From Hydra vulgaris (taxonomy: Eukaryota > Cnidaria > Hydrozoa > Anthoathecata > Hydridae): a stretch of 64,000 bases of DNA. Below are positions 45,275 to 55,186 of the stretch, piece after piece. Position 1 is the first letter of the stretch. Each line of letters starts with the position of its first letter. Under the pieces are notes generated by a model. That model searched no databases. It worked only from the letters and a program-made list of their open reading frames with translations, and was not told the origin of the DNA. Made by a program: the position numbers and the translations under genes. The stretch covers positions 1,050,501-1,114,500 of the forward strand of contig NC_088921.1 of the NCBI RefSeq assembly GCF_038396675.1. Direction: 5' to 3'.

Positions 45275-45438
45275 GTTTTATTAGTGCTGGGGACCATGTT
45301 CAGCAAGTTGTCAGTTAATTTTCACTTTACCTACTCAGACAAGAAATCATCAATGTGTTGGTGCTACTTTTAATGGCAATTGTAATGGAGCAGTGCTGAC
45401 TGATACTCAAAATTTCAATGAGCAAGTTTATTGTCCAG
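45275..45438 (+). pseudogene. TSR exon L (type IV), one-base deletion
   Basis: 164 bp against 165 for exon G. AGTGCTGGGG replaces AGTGCATGGGG, shifting the frame after GFISA. The remaining text in the other frame is CSASCQLIFTLPTQTRN, FNGNCNGAVLTDTQNFNEQ, VYCP; the last-but-one Cys is Phe. Splice sites AG/GT are intact. Confidence 0.83.
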
Positions 45439-45611
45439 GTTTATGTTCAAATACTGAAATAGTCAGTTGATCAACAAAAATTAATGTAAAGTAGTATTTT
45501 TGAAATAATTTAAAAAATAAAAATTAAACTAGGTTTTTATCTTTTTATATTTTGTAACTTGTTTTACTTGCATTATATGGCTTATTTAAAAAAAAAATAC
45601 AATTTTATCAG

Positions 45612-45797
45612 GAACAATATCAGATTGGAGTTTTTGGGGCGCATGTTCTTCTATATGTAACAATTTTTTTACTGTACCTTTTCAAACAAGAAGTCAGATA
45701 TGCATTGGGTATTTAACATGGGATCCTAACTATAAGGGTTGTCCTGGTATCACTACAAGTGATCAACAAACTTGTAATATTAATGTTGCTTGTTCAG
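45612..45797 (+). CDS. TSR exon M (type I), intact
   Basis: 186 bp between AG (45610-45611) and GT (45798-45799), phase 1 both sides, no stops. Reads GTISDWSFWGACSSICNNF, FTVPFQTRSQICIGYLTW, DPNYKGCPGITTSDQQTCNI, NVACS. Second exon of a second IV-I-II cassette, 337 bp after exon L and 269 bp before exon N. Mirror copy at 53852-54037. Confidence 0.85.
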
Positions 45798-45880
45798 GTA
45801 AGATTTTTTCTTAAAGTAATATTTTTATAAAGATATTTGATATTTGAATTTTCTAAAATGGTTTTTTTTAATTAAAACAG

Positions 45881-46068
45881 GTACTTATGGTGCATGGAGT
45901 GCATGGAATAGTTGCTCTGAATCATGTCAGTCTAATCCTGCTACAACTCCATTTCAAACTCAGACTATTTCTTGTCTAGGGGCTAGATTAGGAGATTGAT
46001 TGCGCTGATAGATTGCGCTGGGCCTAGTTCTCAAACTATGATTTGTAATAGTGGAGTACCTTGTCCAG
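45881..46068 (+). pseudogene. TSR exon N (type II) with a 14-bp internal duplication
   Basis: 188 bp against 174 in exon D; GATTGCGCTGATAG is duplicated near 45995-46012 and shifts the frame. Reads GTYGAWSAWNSCSESCQ, NPATTPFQTQTISCLGARLG, then in the other frame CAGPSSQTMICNSGVPCP. AG and GT borders are intact. Confidence 0.83.
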
Positions 46069-46490
46069 GTATTTATTTTTAATAGAAAATTTTCTATTAA
46101 TTTGTTGTTATATAAATTTTGGATTGTAGTTGTTTTGTGCCAATAGTACAATAATAGTTTAACTACTGCTGTAATTTTGGTAAAAAATAAGTATAAATAT
46201 TATATGTGCATACAGTTGTTATATTCATGCAACCTTTATGCCCATATAATATAATTATACTACGTATTTTACATGTACGTATTATACATGTACGTATTTT
46301 CTATATTTATTCTTTGTATGGTCTTATTATTTCAATAATTTTTTTCTTCATTATTTTAATAATTTGTAGTAATCAGTAGAAAATAATTAATTTAAAAATC
46401 TTGGTAATTGCATGTCATTTCTCTCATTGTTTTTCGAAATTTTTAAAAAATTCGACCTTTCCAATAATTAAGATCACATTTCTTATTCTT
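46069..46490. other. Gene-free spacer before the LINE
   Basis: AT-rich with TACGTATT/TACATG alternations at 46255-46300. No gene. Confidence 0.5.
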
Positions 46491-46513
46491 CTTTTTCTTT
46501 CGGCATTTCCCGT

Positions 46514-47230
46514 TTAGGGGTCGCCACAGCATATCAAACTCCATCTAATCCTGTCATGAGTGTCCTCCACTGACACACCGGCCGCTCTCATATCCTCTAC
46601 CACTGCATCCATAAACCTCCTCTTAGGTCTACCTCTCCTCCTCTTATCTGGAAGTTCCATCCCCAAAACCTTCCTGCCAATATAGCTCTCCTGTCTCTTC
46701 TGTATATGTCCAAACCATCTCAATCTTGATTCTCTAACTTGTTATCTCCAAAACATGCTACATGTGCTGATCCTCTAATAAACTCATTTCTAATCCTATC
46801 CTTCTTCGTCACTCCAAATGAGAATCTTAACATCTTCATCTCAGACATCTCCATCTCCCTCACTTGTCTCTTTGTCAGTGCAACTGTCTCCAGTCCATAC
46901 AACATAGCAGGTCTCACTACTGTCCTATAGATCTTACCCTTCATTCTAGCCGACACCCTTCTATCACAGATCACACCAGACTCTTTGTGCCATCCACACA
47001 ACCCTGCCTGCATTCTCTTCTTTACCTCTCTTTCACTTCCTCCATTACTCTGTACCCTCGACCCTAAGTAGGTAAACTTGTCAATCTTTACCAAATCAAC
47101 TCCTTGTAACTGGACCTGTCCACCATCTGCCCTCTCATTCACACACATGTACTCTGTTTTACTCCTGCTCACTTTCATTCCCCTGCTTTCCAAAGCATAC
47201 CTCCAACTTTCCAAGTTTACCTCCACTTGC
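46514..47230 (-). pseudogene. RTE LINE RT C-terminal part
   Basis: It resumes directly after the insertion with VEVNLESWRYALESRGMKVS, RSKTEYMCVNE, FTYLGSRVQSNGGSEREVKK, CDRRVSARMKGKIYRTVVR, PAMLYGLETVALTKRQVREM and FIRGSAHVACFGDNKLE. After a frameshift near 46722 it continues with MRWFGHIQKRQESYIGRKVL, RRGRPKRRFMDAVVEDMR and a terminal CGDP. This is the standard RTE C-terminus, ending about 20 bp before the 3' UTR signature. Confidence 0.9.
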
Positions 47231-48175
47231 CAGGCCTTGTTAAGAAGCATTACGCAGCTCGCATTTTGCTTGCGAAAAGGCGATTTGCCTACGCGTTCAG
47301 CAGTTTTGCGTTACGCAAAAACTTATATCTTTTAGAATATTTTTAATTATCTTTTGATATCGATTATGTGATGTTTATTCTGAAGAAATAAAGTCGTAAG
47401 TAAAAGCATTTAACCACAATTGTAAACTAATAGATTTTTTGTTAAAAAAACAGTTTGTTTAATAATTTTTTTTATTGTTGATAAAAATAAGTTAAAAAAA
47501 GTAAAGTGTTTTAAGTTTTATCTTAAGGAATTAAATATATAAATTCCTTTTAAATGTAAAAATTATTTTTTGTCATAATAGTTTAAAAAATGCACGATTT
47601 ATTTTAATGTAAATATTTTATTAATAAGATATTTTGTTTATTGTTAATTCAATAACGTAAAGTTTTAATGACGTTTGTTTAATTTATGAAAATAAATTAT
47701 GATCACGAGTATGTTATCGGTAACTGATAAATAACAAAAAAAAACTCTTTATTGTTAAAAAACATTATTAAAAAGAGTTCACAAATTAAATAAGAAAAAA
47801 TTTATTAACAGTTAATAAAATAATCAAAAACCAACTGTAAAATCATAAGAAAATAAACAAACATTATTTTACGTTTCATGAAAAGAATATTTTTTTCAAA
47901 ATAAAATTTAGTTCATATTTGAAAAAAATAATAAAAATGATTTATTAAATAAGAACTTAGATTTTATTTGTAACTTTTGTTCTAGTGAGAAAAAACTAAC
48001 TGTTTGTATGATTTTTAACGCGTTAATAAAATAACTTTAATTACAAAGCGGTACTTGAAAAGACGCTAGTGACGCAATATAACTTCTAACGATGCAAAAT
48101 ATATTTGCTGAGTTGAGTTACTTAGAAATGCGTTACGCGTTTTCGCTACGCAGCGAAATCTCGTAACAAGGCCTG
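47231..48175. mobile_element. 945-bp non-autonomous hAT-like element, complete, 6-bp TSD
   Basis: Termini CAGGCCTTGTTAAGAAGC (47231) and, as reverse complement of the other end, CAGGCCTTGTTACGAGAT (48175). Target duplication ACTTGC at 47225-47230 and 48176-48181. Removing the element and one TSD restores the LINE codons for WSREQVEVNLESW, proving insertion into a formerly continuous ORF. Subterminal GC-rich parts (GCGTTTTCGCTACGCAGCGA) resemble hairpins; the interior is AT-rich and non-coding. The superfamily is uncertain: CAGG ends suggest hAT, but the usual hAT TSD is 8 bp. Confidence 0.88.
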
Positions 48176-49443
48176 ACTTGCTCTCTACTCCAACTACAGA
48201 TCACAATGTCATCAGCAAACACTATAGTCCAAGGGGACTCCTGTCTAACTTCGTCCGTCAGTCTGTCCTTGACAATTGCAAACAGGAAGGGACTCAGGGC
48301 TAATCCCTGATGTAGTCCTACCTCCACTTTAAACCTGTCTGTCATTCCTACTGCAAATTTCACTGCTGTCACACTGTTCTCATACATATCCTGCACCACC
48401 CTCACATACCTTTCCGCTACTCCTGACCTCCTCATATAATACCACAGCTCCTGTCTCGGAACGCTTTCATAAGCCTTCTCTAAGTCTACAAACACATAAT
48501 GTAACTCCTTCTGTCCTTTCCTATACTTCTCCTTTAACACTCTCAGAGCAAACATAGCATCTGTGGTGCACTTAGCTGGCATGAAACCATACTGCTGCTC
48601 ACAGTTCTCTACTTTTCCTCTAAGCCGAGCATCCACTACTCTTTCCCAGATTTTTAAGCTGTGACTGATCAACTTTATTCCCCTGTAATTACTACAGCTC
48701 TGAACGTCATGCTTATTCTTGAAAATTGGCACCATTATGCTATGTCTCCACTCCTCAGGCATCTTCTGACCTTCCAAGATTCTGTTAAATAACCCTGTCA
48801 AAAACTCCACTGCTATCTCTCCCAAACATTTCCATGCCTCCACTGGAATATTGTCCGGTCCAACTGCCTTACCACACTTCATTCTCCGAATTGCAGCCCT
48901 TACTTCCTCCTTGCTCACCTGGGGAACCTCCTGATTCACAACCTCTGTCTCTTCTAACCTTCCTTCCCTATCATTCTCTTGATTCATCAGTTCCTCAAAA
49001 TACTCCTTCCACCTTCCCAAGGCATTCTTTTCACTAGACAACAGATTTCCATCTTTATCCTTACTCATCCTAACCTGCTGCACATCCTGCCCATCACGGT
49101 TTCTCTGTCTGGCCAATCTGTACAGATCCTTTTCCCCTTCCTTAGTGTTCAACTTCTCATACAGATTTGCATTTTCTTTAGCTTTGCCACTGCTCTCTTT
49201 GTCTTGCCACACATCTCCTTGTACTTCTGTCTACTTTCTTCATCTTGCTGAAAATGCCAATTCTTTTTAGCCAACTGCTTTCCTCTTAAACTTTCCTGAA
49301 CTTCCTCATTCCACCACCACGTCTCCTTGTCTATCTACTTCTGTCTTGATGTCACACCAAGTATCTTCCTAGCCACATCCCTCACTGTATTTGACATCCC
49401 TTTCCAGGTATCCAGAACACCACCACTCAGTGCCTGTCTCACC
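48176..49443 (-). pseudogene. RTE LINE reverse transcriptase, main part
   Basis: A linker with one TAG and a frameshift (DTWKGMSNTVRDVARKIL, ETWWWNEEVQESLRGKQL) leads into a 359-codon open stretch starting near 49212. It contains EVRAAIRRMKCGKAVGPDNI, RHSIMVPIFKNKHDVQSCS, NYRGIKLISHSLKIWERVV, QQYGFMPAKCTTDAMFALRV, FVDLEKAYESVPRQELWYYM, VGLHQGLALSPFLFAIV and FADD (codons 48208-48219) in VFADDIVICSWSREQ. All RT core motifs are intact. The frame is then cut by the hAT-like element and would continue at 47230. The text is very close to RTE-type elements common in fish and molluscs, as I remember them. Confidence 0.9.
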
Positions 49444-49866
49444 TCATCCCTTCCACCACTTGATCTTAGGTTCTGCTCTCACTCTCTTCTTCTTCTTCAC
49501 CTCCAAAACCATCTTACCTATCACCATCCTATGCTGTTTAGCTACACTTTCTCCTGGTACCACCTTGCAATCACTAACCTCTTTCAGGTTTCTTCTCCTA
49601 TAGAGGATATAGTCGACCTGTGTGCCTCTTCCCCCACTCTTATACGTCACCCTGTGCTCTTCCTTTTTCTTAAAATAAGTGTTAATTACAGCCATCTTTA
49701 TCCTTTTAGCAAAATGTACCACCATCTGTCCTTCTGTATTCCTTTCGTTAACCCCATACCTACCCATCACTTCCTCATCATCACTGTTCCCTTCACCAAC
49801 ATGTCCATTAAAATCTGCTCCAAGAATCATTATCTCTTGTATAGGAACCTGCAGAACAACTTCATC
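49444..49866 (-). pseudogene. RTE LINE endonuclease, C-terminal part
   Basis: Reads IQEIMILGADFNGHVGEGNS, YGVNERNTEGQMVVHFAKR, MAVINTYFKKKEEHRVTYKS, GRGTQVDYILYRRRNLKEV, CKVVPGESVAKQHRMVIGKM, which is the GDFNxHVG, TY/HR-x-T-W and D-(Y/F)-I-L segments of an apurinic-like endonuclease. About the first half of the domain is missing at the palindrome centre. The strand nicks target DNA in the family; here it is truncated. Confidence 0.88.
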
Positions 49867-49870
49867 TAAA

Positions 49871-50163
49871 ATACAAAAATGAACAGTAAAATACAAAACA
49901 AATTTAATATAAAATTAATTATACTATACATTATAATTTTATATAAATAAAAGTATAAAGTATAATAACGGTATGGTAGGTCATTTCTAAACCATTTATA
50001 TACTTTTTATTTATAGACTATAAATAAAAAGTATATAAATGGTTGAAGAAATGACCTACAATACCGTTATTATACTTTATACTTTTATTTAAATAAACTT
50101 ATGATGTATAGTATAATTAATTTTTATCTAAATTTGTTTTGTATTTTACTGTTCATTTTCTGT
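49871..50163. repeat. Dyad centre of the giant inverted repeat
   Basis: The central base is A50017. 27 bases on each side (49990-50016, 50018-50044) are perfectly complementary, with single differences beyond. The left side (about 49880-50010) is a copy of the repeat at 41113-41255 (shared TAATAACGGTATGGTAGGTC, CCATTTATATACTTTTT), so the axis sits inside a dispersed repeat. No unique spacer separates the arms. Confidence 0.95.
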
Positions 50164-53100
50164 TGATGAAGTATATTGCAGTTCTCTTATACAAGAGATA
50201 ATCATTCTTGGAGCAGTTTTAATGGACATGTTGTGAAGGGAACAGTGATGATGAGGAAGTGATGGGTCATCATAACGAAAGGATGCAGTAATCGTAAAGA
50301 TGGCTGTAATTAACACTTATTTAAGAAAAAGGAAGAGCACAGGGTGACGTATGAGTGGGGGAAGAGGCACACAGGTCGACTATATCCTCTATAAGGAAAG
50401 AAACCTGAAAGAGGTTGGTGACGGTATACACAGGAGAAAGTGTAGAGCTAAACAGCATAGGATGGTGATAGGTAAGATGGTTTTGAATGAGAAGAAGAAG
50501 AAGAGAGTGAGAGCAACCTTGGTGGAAGGGATGAGGTGAGACAGGCACTGAGTGGTGGTGTTCTCAACTCTGGAAAGGGATGTCAAAATAGTGAGGGATG
50601 TGGCTGGAAGGATGCTTGGTGTGACATCAAGACAGGAAGTTAGAATAGGAGACGTGGTGGTGGAATAAGGGATGTTCAGGAAAGCTAAGAGGAAAGCAGT
50701 TGGCTTAAAAAATGAGCATTTCCAGCAAGATAAAGACAAGGAGATGTGTCAGCAAGAAAATGCAAATCTGTATAGAGTTAAGGAAGGGGAAAAGGATATT
50801 GTACAGATTGGCCAGACAGAAAAAGAAAGGATGATGGGCAGGATGTGCAGCAGGTTAGAAAGAGAGTAAGGATAAAGATGGAAATCTGTTGTCTAGTAAA
50901 AAGAATGCCTTGGGAAGGTGGAAGGAGTATTTTGAGGAACTGATGATACGAAGTGGTAGGAAGGAACAGAGGTTGTGAATCAGAAGGTCCCAGGTGAGCA
51001 AGGAAGATGAGTACATTAAAAGAATGAAGTGTGGTGAGGCAGGGTCAACCGCATTCACAGTGGAGGCATGGAAATGTTTCAGAGATGGCATTGGAGTTTT
51101 TGACAGGATTTTAACAGATCTTGGAAGGGCATTGCCTGAGGAGTGGAGACATAGCATAATGGTGCCAATTTTCAAATTTAGCATGACGTTCAGAGCTGTA
51201 GTAATTACAGGGGAATAAAGTTGATCAGTCACAGCTTAAAAATCTGGGAAAGATAATGGGATGCTTCGGCTTAGAGGAAAAGTAGAGGAAGCTGTTGACA
51301 GTATGGTTTCATGCCACTCACCACAGATGCTATGTTTGCTCTGAGAGTGTTAAAGGAAGTATAGGAAAGGACAGAAGGAGTTACATTATGTGTTTGTAGA
51401 CTTAGAGAAGGCTTATGAAAGCGTTCGCAGACAGGAGCTGTGACCATGAGAAGGATGGTAGCGGAAGCTTCATGTGAGGTAGTAGGGTTGTCTATGAGAA
51501 CTTAGTGTGACACACGAAATTTGCAGTAGGAATGACAGACAGGTTTGATAAGGATTACATCAGGGATTAGCCCTGAGTCCCTTCCTGTTTGCAATTGTCA
51601 AACTGGACGAAGGTACACAGGATCCCCCTTGACTATAGTGTTTGCTGATGACATTGTGATACTGTAGTTGGAGTAGAAGACAAGTCAGGCCTTGTTCAAA
51701 ATTGGTGCAAATGCACCAAAGCACGCCAACGCATTTCTGAGTAACTCAACTCAGCAAATATATTTTGCATCAGTTGAAGTTATACGTACCACTAGACGTC
51801 TTCAGAGTACCGCTTTGTAATTAAAGTTATTTTATTGAACGCGTTTGGAGTTTGAATTAGAACTAATATGAACTAAATTTTGTTTGAAAAAAATATTGTT
51901 TTCATGAACGTAAAAATATTGTTTAGTTTTCTTATGATTTTACAGTTGGTTTTTGATTATTTTTTATTAACTGTTAATAAATTTTTTCTTATTTAATTTG
52001 TGAACTCTTTTTAATAATGTTTTTAACAATAAAGAGTTTTTTTTTGTTATTTATCAGTTACAGATAACATACTCGTGATCATAATTTATTTTCATAAATT
52101 AAACAAACGTCATACTTACCGTTATTGAATTAACAATAAACAAAATATCTTATTAATAAAATATTTACATTAAAATGAATCGTATTTTAAACTATTATGA
52201 CAAAAAATAATTTTTACATTTAAAAGGAATTTATATATTTATACCTTAATAAAAGCTAAAACACTTTACTTTTTTTAACTTACTATGGACAAAATATTAA
52301 ACAAACTGTTTTTTTAACAAAAAATCTATTAGTTTACAGTTGTGAGTTTAAATGCTTTTACTTACGACTTTATTTCTTCAGAATAAACATCACATAATCG
52401 ATATCAAAAGATAATTAAAAATATTCTAAAAGATATAAGTTTTTTGCGTAACGCAAAACTGCTGAGAACGCGTAGGCAAATCGCCTTTTCGCAAGCAGAA
52501 ATCTAACTGGTAACGCTTCTTAACAAGGCCTGGCAAGTGGAGGTAAACTTGGAAAGAGATTAGAGGGTATCTTTGGAAAGCAGGGGAATGAAAGTGAGCA
52601 GGAGTAAAACAGAGTACATGTGTGTGAATAGAGGCAGAATGGTGGACAGGTCCACAGTTACAAGGAGTTGATTTGGTAAAGATTGACAAGTTTGTAATGG
52701 AGGAAGTGAAAGAGAGGTAAAGAAAAATGTACAAAGAGTCTGGTGTGATCTGATGAAGGTGTACGCTAGAATGAAGGGTGGGGTCTCAGGACAGTAGTGA
52801 GACCTGCTATGTTGTATGGTGAAGCAGTGGCACTGACAAAGAGACAAGTGAGGGAGATGGAGATGTTAGAGATGAAGATGTTAAGATTCTCATTTGAAGT
52901 GACGAAGGATAGGATTGAGAATGAGTCTATTAGAGGATCACACATGTAGCATGTTTTGGAGATAACAAGTTCAAGATTGAGATGGTTTGGACATATACAG
53001 GACAGGAGAGCTATATTGACCAGGAGCTGGGGATGGAACTTCCAGATAAGAGGAGGAGAGGTAGATCTAAGAGGAGGTCTATGGATGCAGTGGTAGAGGA

Positions 53101-53175
53101 TATGAGGCCGTATCATGAAGATGACAGGATTAGATGAAGTTGATGTATATCACGCCCTAAACGGGAAATGCCGAA
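50164..53175 (+). mobile_element. RTE-type LINE, right-arm copy, heavily indel-damaged
   Basis: It follows the left copy in the same order on the plus strand: ATTCTTGGAGCAG...TTTAATGGACATGTTG (endonuclease), TGGTGATAGGTAAGATGGTT, RT fragments such as MKCGEA, EEWRHSIMVPIFKF, and CCTTGACTATAGTGTTTGCT-GATGAC (the FADD region, ~51637-51655), then after the hAT-like copy GGCAAGTGGAGGTAAACTTG and on to the 3' end CCTAAACGGGAAATGCCGAA near 53156-53175. No frame longer than about 75 codons survives; most differences from the left copy are short deletions. Confidence 0.88.
51686..52532. mobile_element. hAT-like element, right-arm copy (847 bp)
   Basis: Ends CAGGCCTTGTT (51686) and AACAAGGCCTG (52532), flanked by ACAAGT and GCAAGT, the mirrored target duplication with one change. 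About 100 bp shorter than the left copy through scattered deletions. Confidence 0.87.
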
Positions 53176-53578
53176 AGAAAAAGAAGAATAAGAAATGTGA
53201 TTTTAATTATTGGAAAGGTCGAATTTTTTAAAAATTTCGAAAAACAATGAGAGAAATGACATGCAATTACCAAGATTTTTAAATTAATTATTTTCTACTG
53301 ATTACTACAAATTATTAAAATGAAGAAAAAAATTATTGAAATAATAAGACCATATAAAGAATAAATATAGAAAATACGTACATGTAGTATAATTATATTA
53401 TATGGGCATAAAGGTTGCATGAATATAACAACTGTATGCACATATAATATTTATACTTATTTTTTACCAAAATTACAGCAGTAGTTAAACTATTATTGTA
53501 CTATTGGCACAAAACAACTACAATCCAAAATTTATATAACAACAAATTAATAGAAAATTTTCTATTAAAAATAAATAC
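53176..53578. other. Mirror of the 46069-46490 spacer
   Basis: AT-rich, no gene. Confidence 0.6.
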
Positions 53579-53768
53579 CTGGACAAGGTACTCCACTATT
53601 ACAAATCATAGTTTGAGAACTAGGCCTAGCGCAATCTATCAGCGCAATCAATCTCCTAATCTAGACCCCTAGACAACAGAATAGTCTGAGTTTGAAATGG
53701 AGTTGTAGCAGGATTAGACTGACATGATTCAGAGCAACTATTCCATGCACTCCATGCACCATAAGTAC
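53579..53768 (-). pseudogene. TSR exon N, right-arm copy
   Basis: Mirror of 45881-46068 with the same internal duplication and two extra bases. Splice sites AC/CT on the plus strand (GT/AG) are kept. Frame-shifted as in the left arm. Confidence 0.8.
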
Positions 53769-53851
53769 CTGTTTTAATTAAAAAAAACCATTTTAGAAAA
53801 TTCAAATATCAAATATCTTTATAAAAATATTACTTTAAGAAAAAATCTTAC

Positions 53852-54037
53852 CTGAACAAGCAACATTAATATTACAAGTTTGTTGATCACTTGTAGTGAT
53901 ACCAGGACAACCCTTATAGTTAGGATCCCATGTTAAATACCGAATGCATATCTGACTTCTTGTTTGAAAAGGTACAGTAAAAAAATTGTTACATATAGAA
54001 GAACATGCGCCCCAAAAACTCCAATCTGATATTGTTC
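53852..54037 (-). CDS. TSR exon M (type I), right-arm copy
   Basis: 186 bp with GT/AG borders. Reads GTISDWSFWGACSSICNNF, VPFQTRSQICIRYLTW, DPNYKGCPGITTSDQQTCNI, NVACS without stops. The left copy has Gly where this one has Arg (IGYL/IRYL), a single-base difference. Confidence 0.82.
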
Positions 54038-54210
54038 CTGATAAAATTGTATTTTTTTTTTAAATAAGCCATATAATGCAAGTAAAACAAGTTACAAAAT
54101 ATAAAAAGATAAAAACCTAGTTTAATTTTTATTTTTTAAATTATTTCAAAAATACTACTTTACATTAATTTTTGTTGATCAACTGACTATTTCAGTATTT
54201 GAACATAAAC

Positions 54211-54374
54211 CTGGACAATAAACTTGCTCATTGAAATTTTGAGTATCAGTCAGCACTGCTCCATTACAATTGCCATTAAAAGTAGCACCAACACATTGAT
54301 GATTTCTTGTCTGAGTAGGTAAAGTGAAAATTAACTGACAACTTGCTGAACATGGTCCCCAGCACTAATAAAAC
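54211..54374 (-). pseudogene. TSR exon L (type IV), right-arm copy
   Basis: Carries the same one-base deletion (AGTGCTGGGG on the minus strand) and Cys-to-Phe change as the left copy, so both preceded the inversion or were homogenised. Confidence 0.8.
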
Positions 54375-55186
54375 CTAAAATTAAACAAGTAAGGCATGCA
54401 GTAACAAACCTAACTACAAACAGGCTTTTTTCTGAGAAGTCATTTAACTATTCCGAAAACTGTTTAGGTCACGGAAACTTTCTAAAAATTTGTACTCTTT
54501 AAACATAAAAAATAAAACAGAATTTAAACAGAAAAATATAAACCTATTGTTTCTAGAGAAAAGCTGGTAAAAATTTTAATTTAAAAAATTTCCCTTAAGT
54601 TTCTCAAGAAGTGGTGAAAATGATAGTTTATCTTAAATTAAATTAATTTTTTTAAAGATAAACTATCATTTTCTCCATTTGTTGAAAAAGTTTCGGAAAT
54701 TTTTTTTCTTCTTAAAACATGAGTCCACTCACGGTTATCCCATTAATTTTTTTTTTTGATTTTGAAAGTAGTCCATTAGTACATTTCAAAACTATCAACA
54801 TTTAAATCCTTTAATGGTAGCTTTTCAAGAAAACTTAGTTTTATAAATAACAATGTTTTAATATTAAAATAATATTTTTCCATCGGTCATTATAATTGTT
54901 TACTTTCTGTAATTGCAACCACGCTATTAGTGATAATAATATTTATTAGTTTCCGATAGGCTTATATTTGTTGTTAATAACAGAATTGAATAATAATAAA
55001 GGCTTTAGTAATAACAGCGAGTATAATAATAAAATTACTGTGTATTTCAATTTGAAATATGCAGTAATTAATTTAAAGTAAGTAATTAATTTGAAAATAT
55101 AAAAATTATTTCTCAAGAAAAGAAAAGAAATGCCATACTTTGCTAAAGATCATAACGAGTTTTTAAAATGATTTTGTATATGATGT

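Larger units (their letters stand above)
46491..49870 (-). mobile_element. RTE-type non-LTR retrotransposon, GC-rich, split by a hAT-like insertion
   Basis: It runs from the palindrome centre (5' truncated near 49870) to its 3' end near 46491 (TTTCGGCATTTCCCGTTTAG-GGGTCGCC preceded by a TTCTTCTTT-like run). Base composition is visibly near 45-50% G+C against about 25% around it. Coding order on the minus strand is endonuclease C-terminus, RT, C-terminal domain. The insertion at 47231-48175 interrupts the RT domain. Confidence 0.9.

Noticed and set aside
46739-49882. Several plus-strand frames of 60-180 codons
   Set aside because: They are antisense shadows of the GC-rich RTE LINE coding on the minus strand; only the minus-strand text has RT and endonuclease motifs.
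50321-53116. Minus-strand frames in the right arm
   Set aside because: Antisense shadows of the damaged plus-strand LINE copy.
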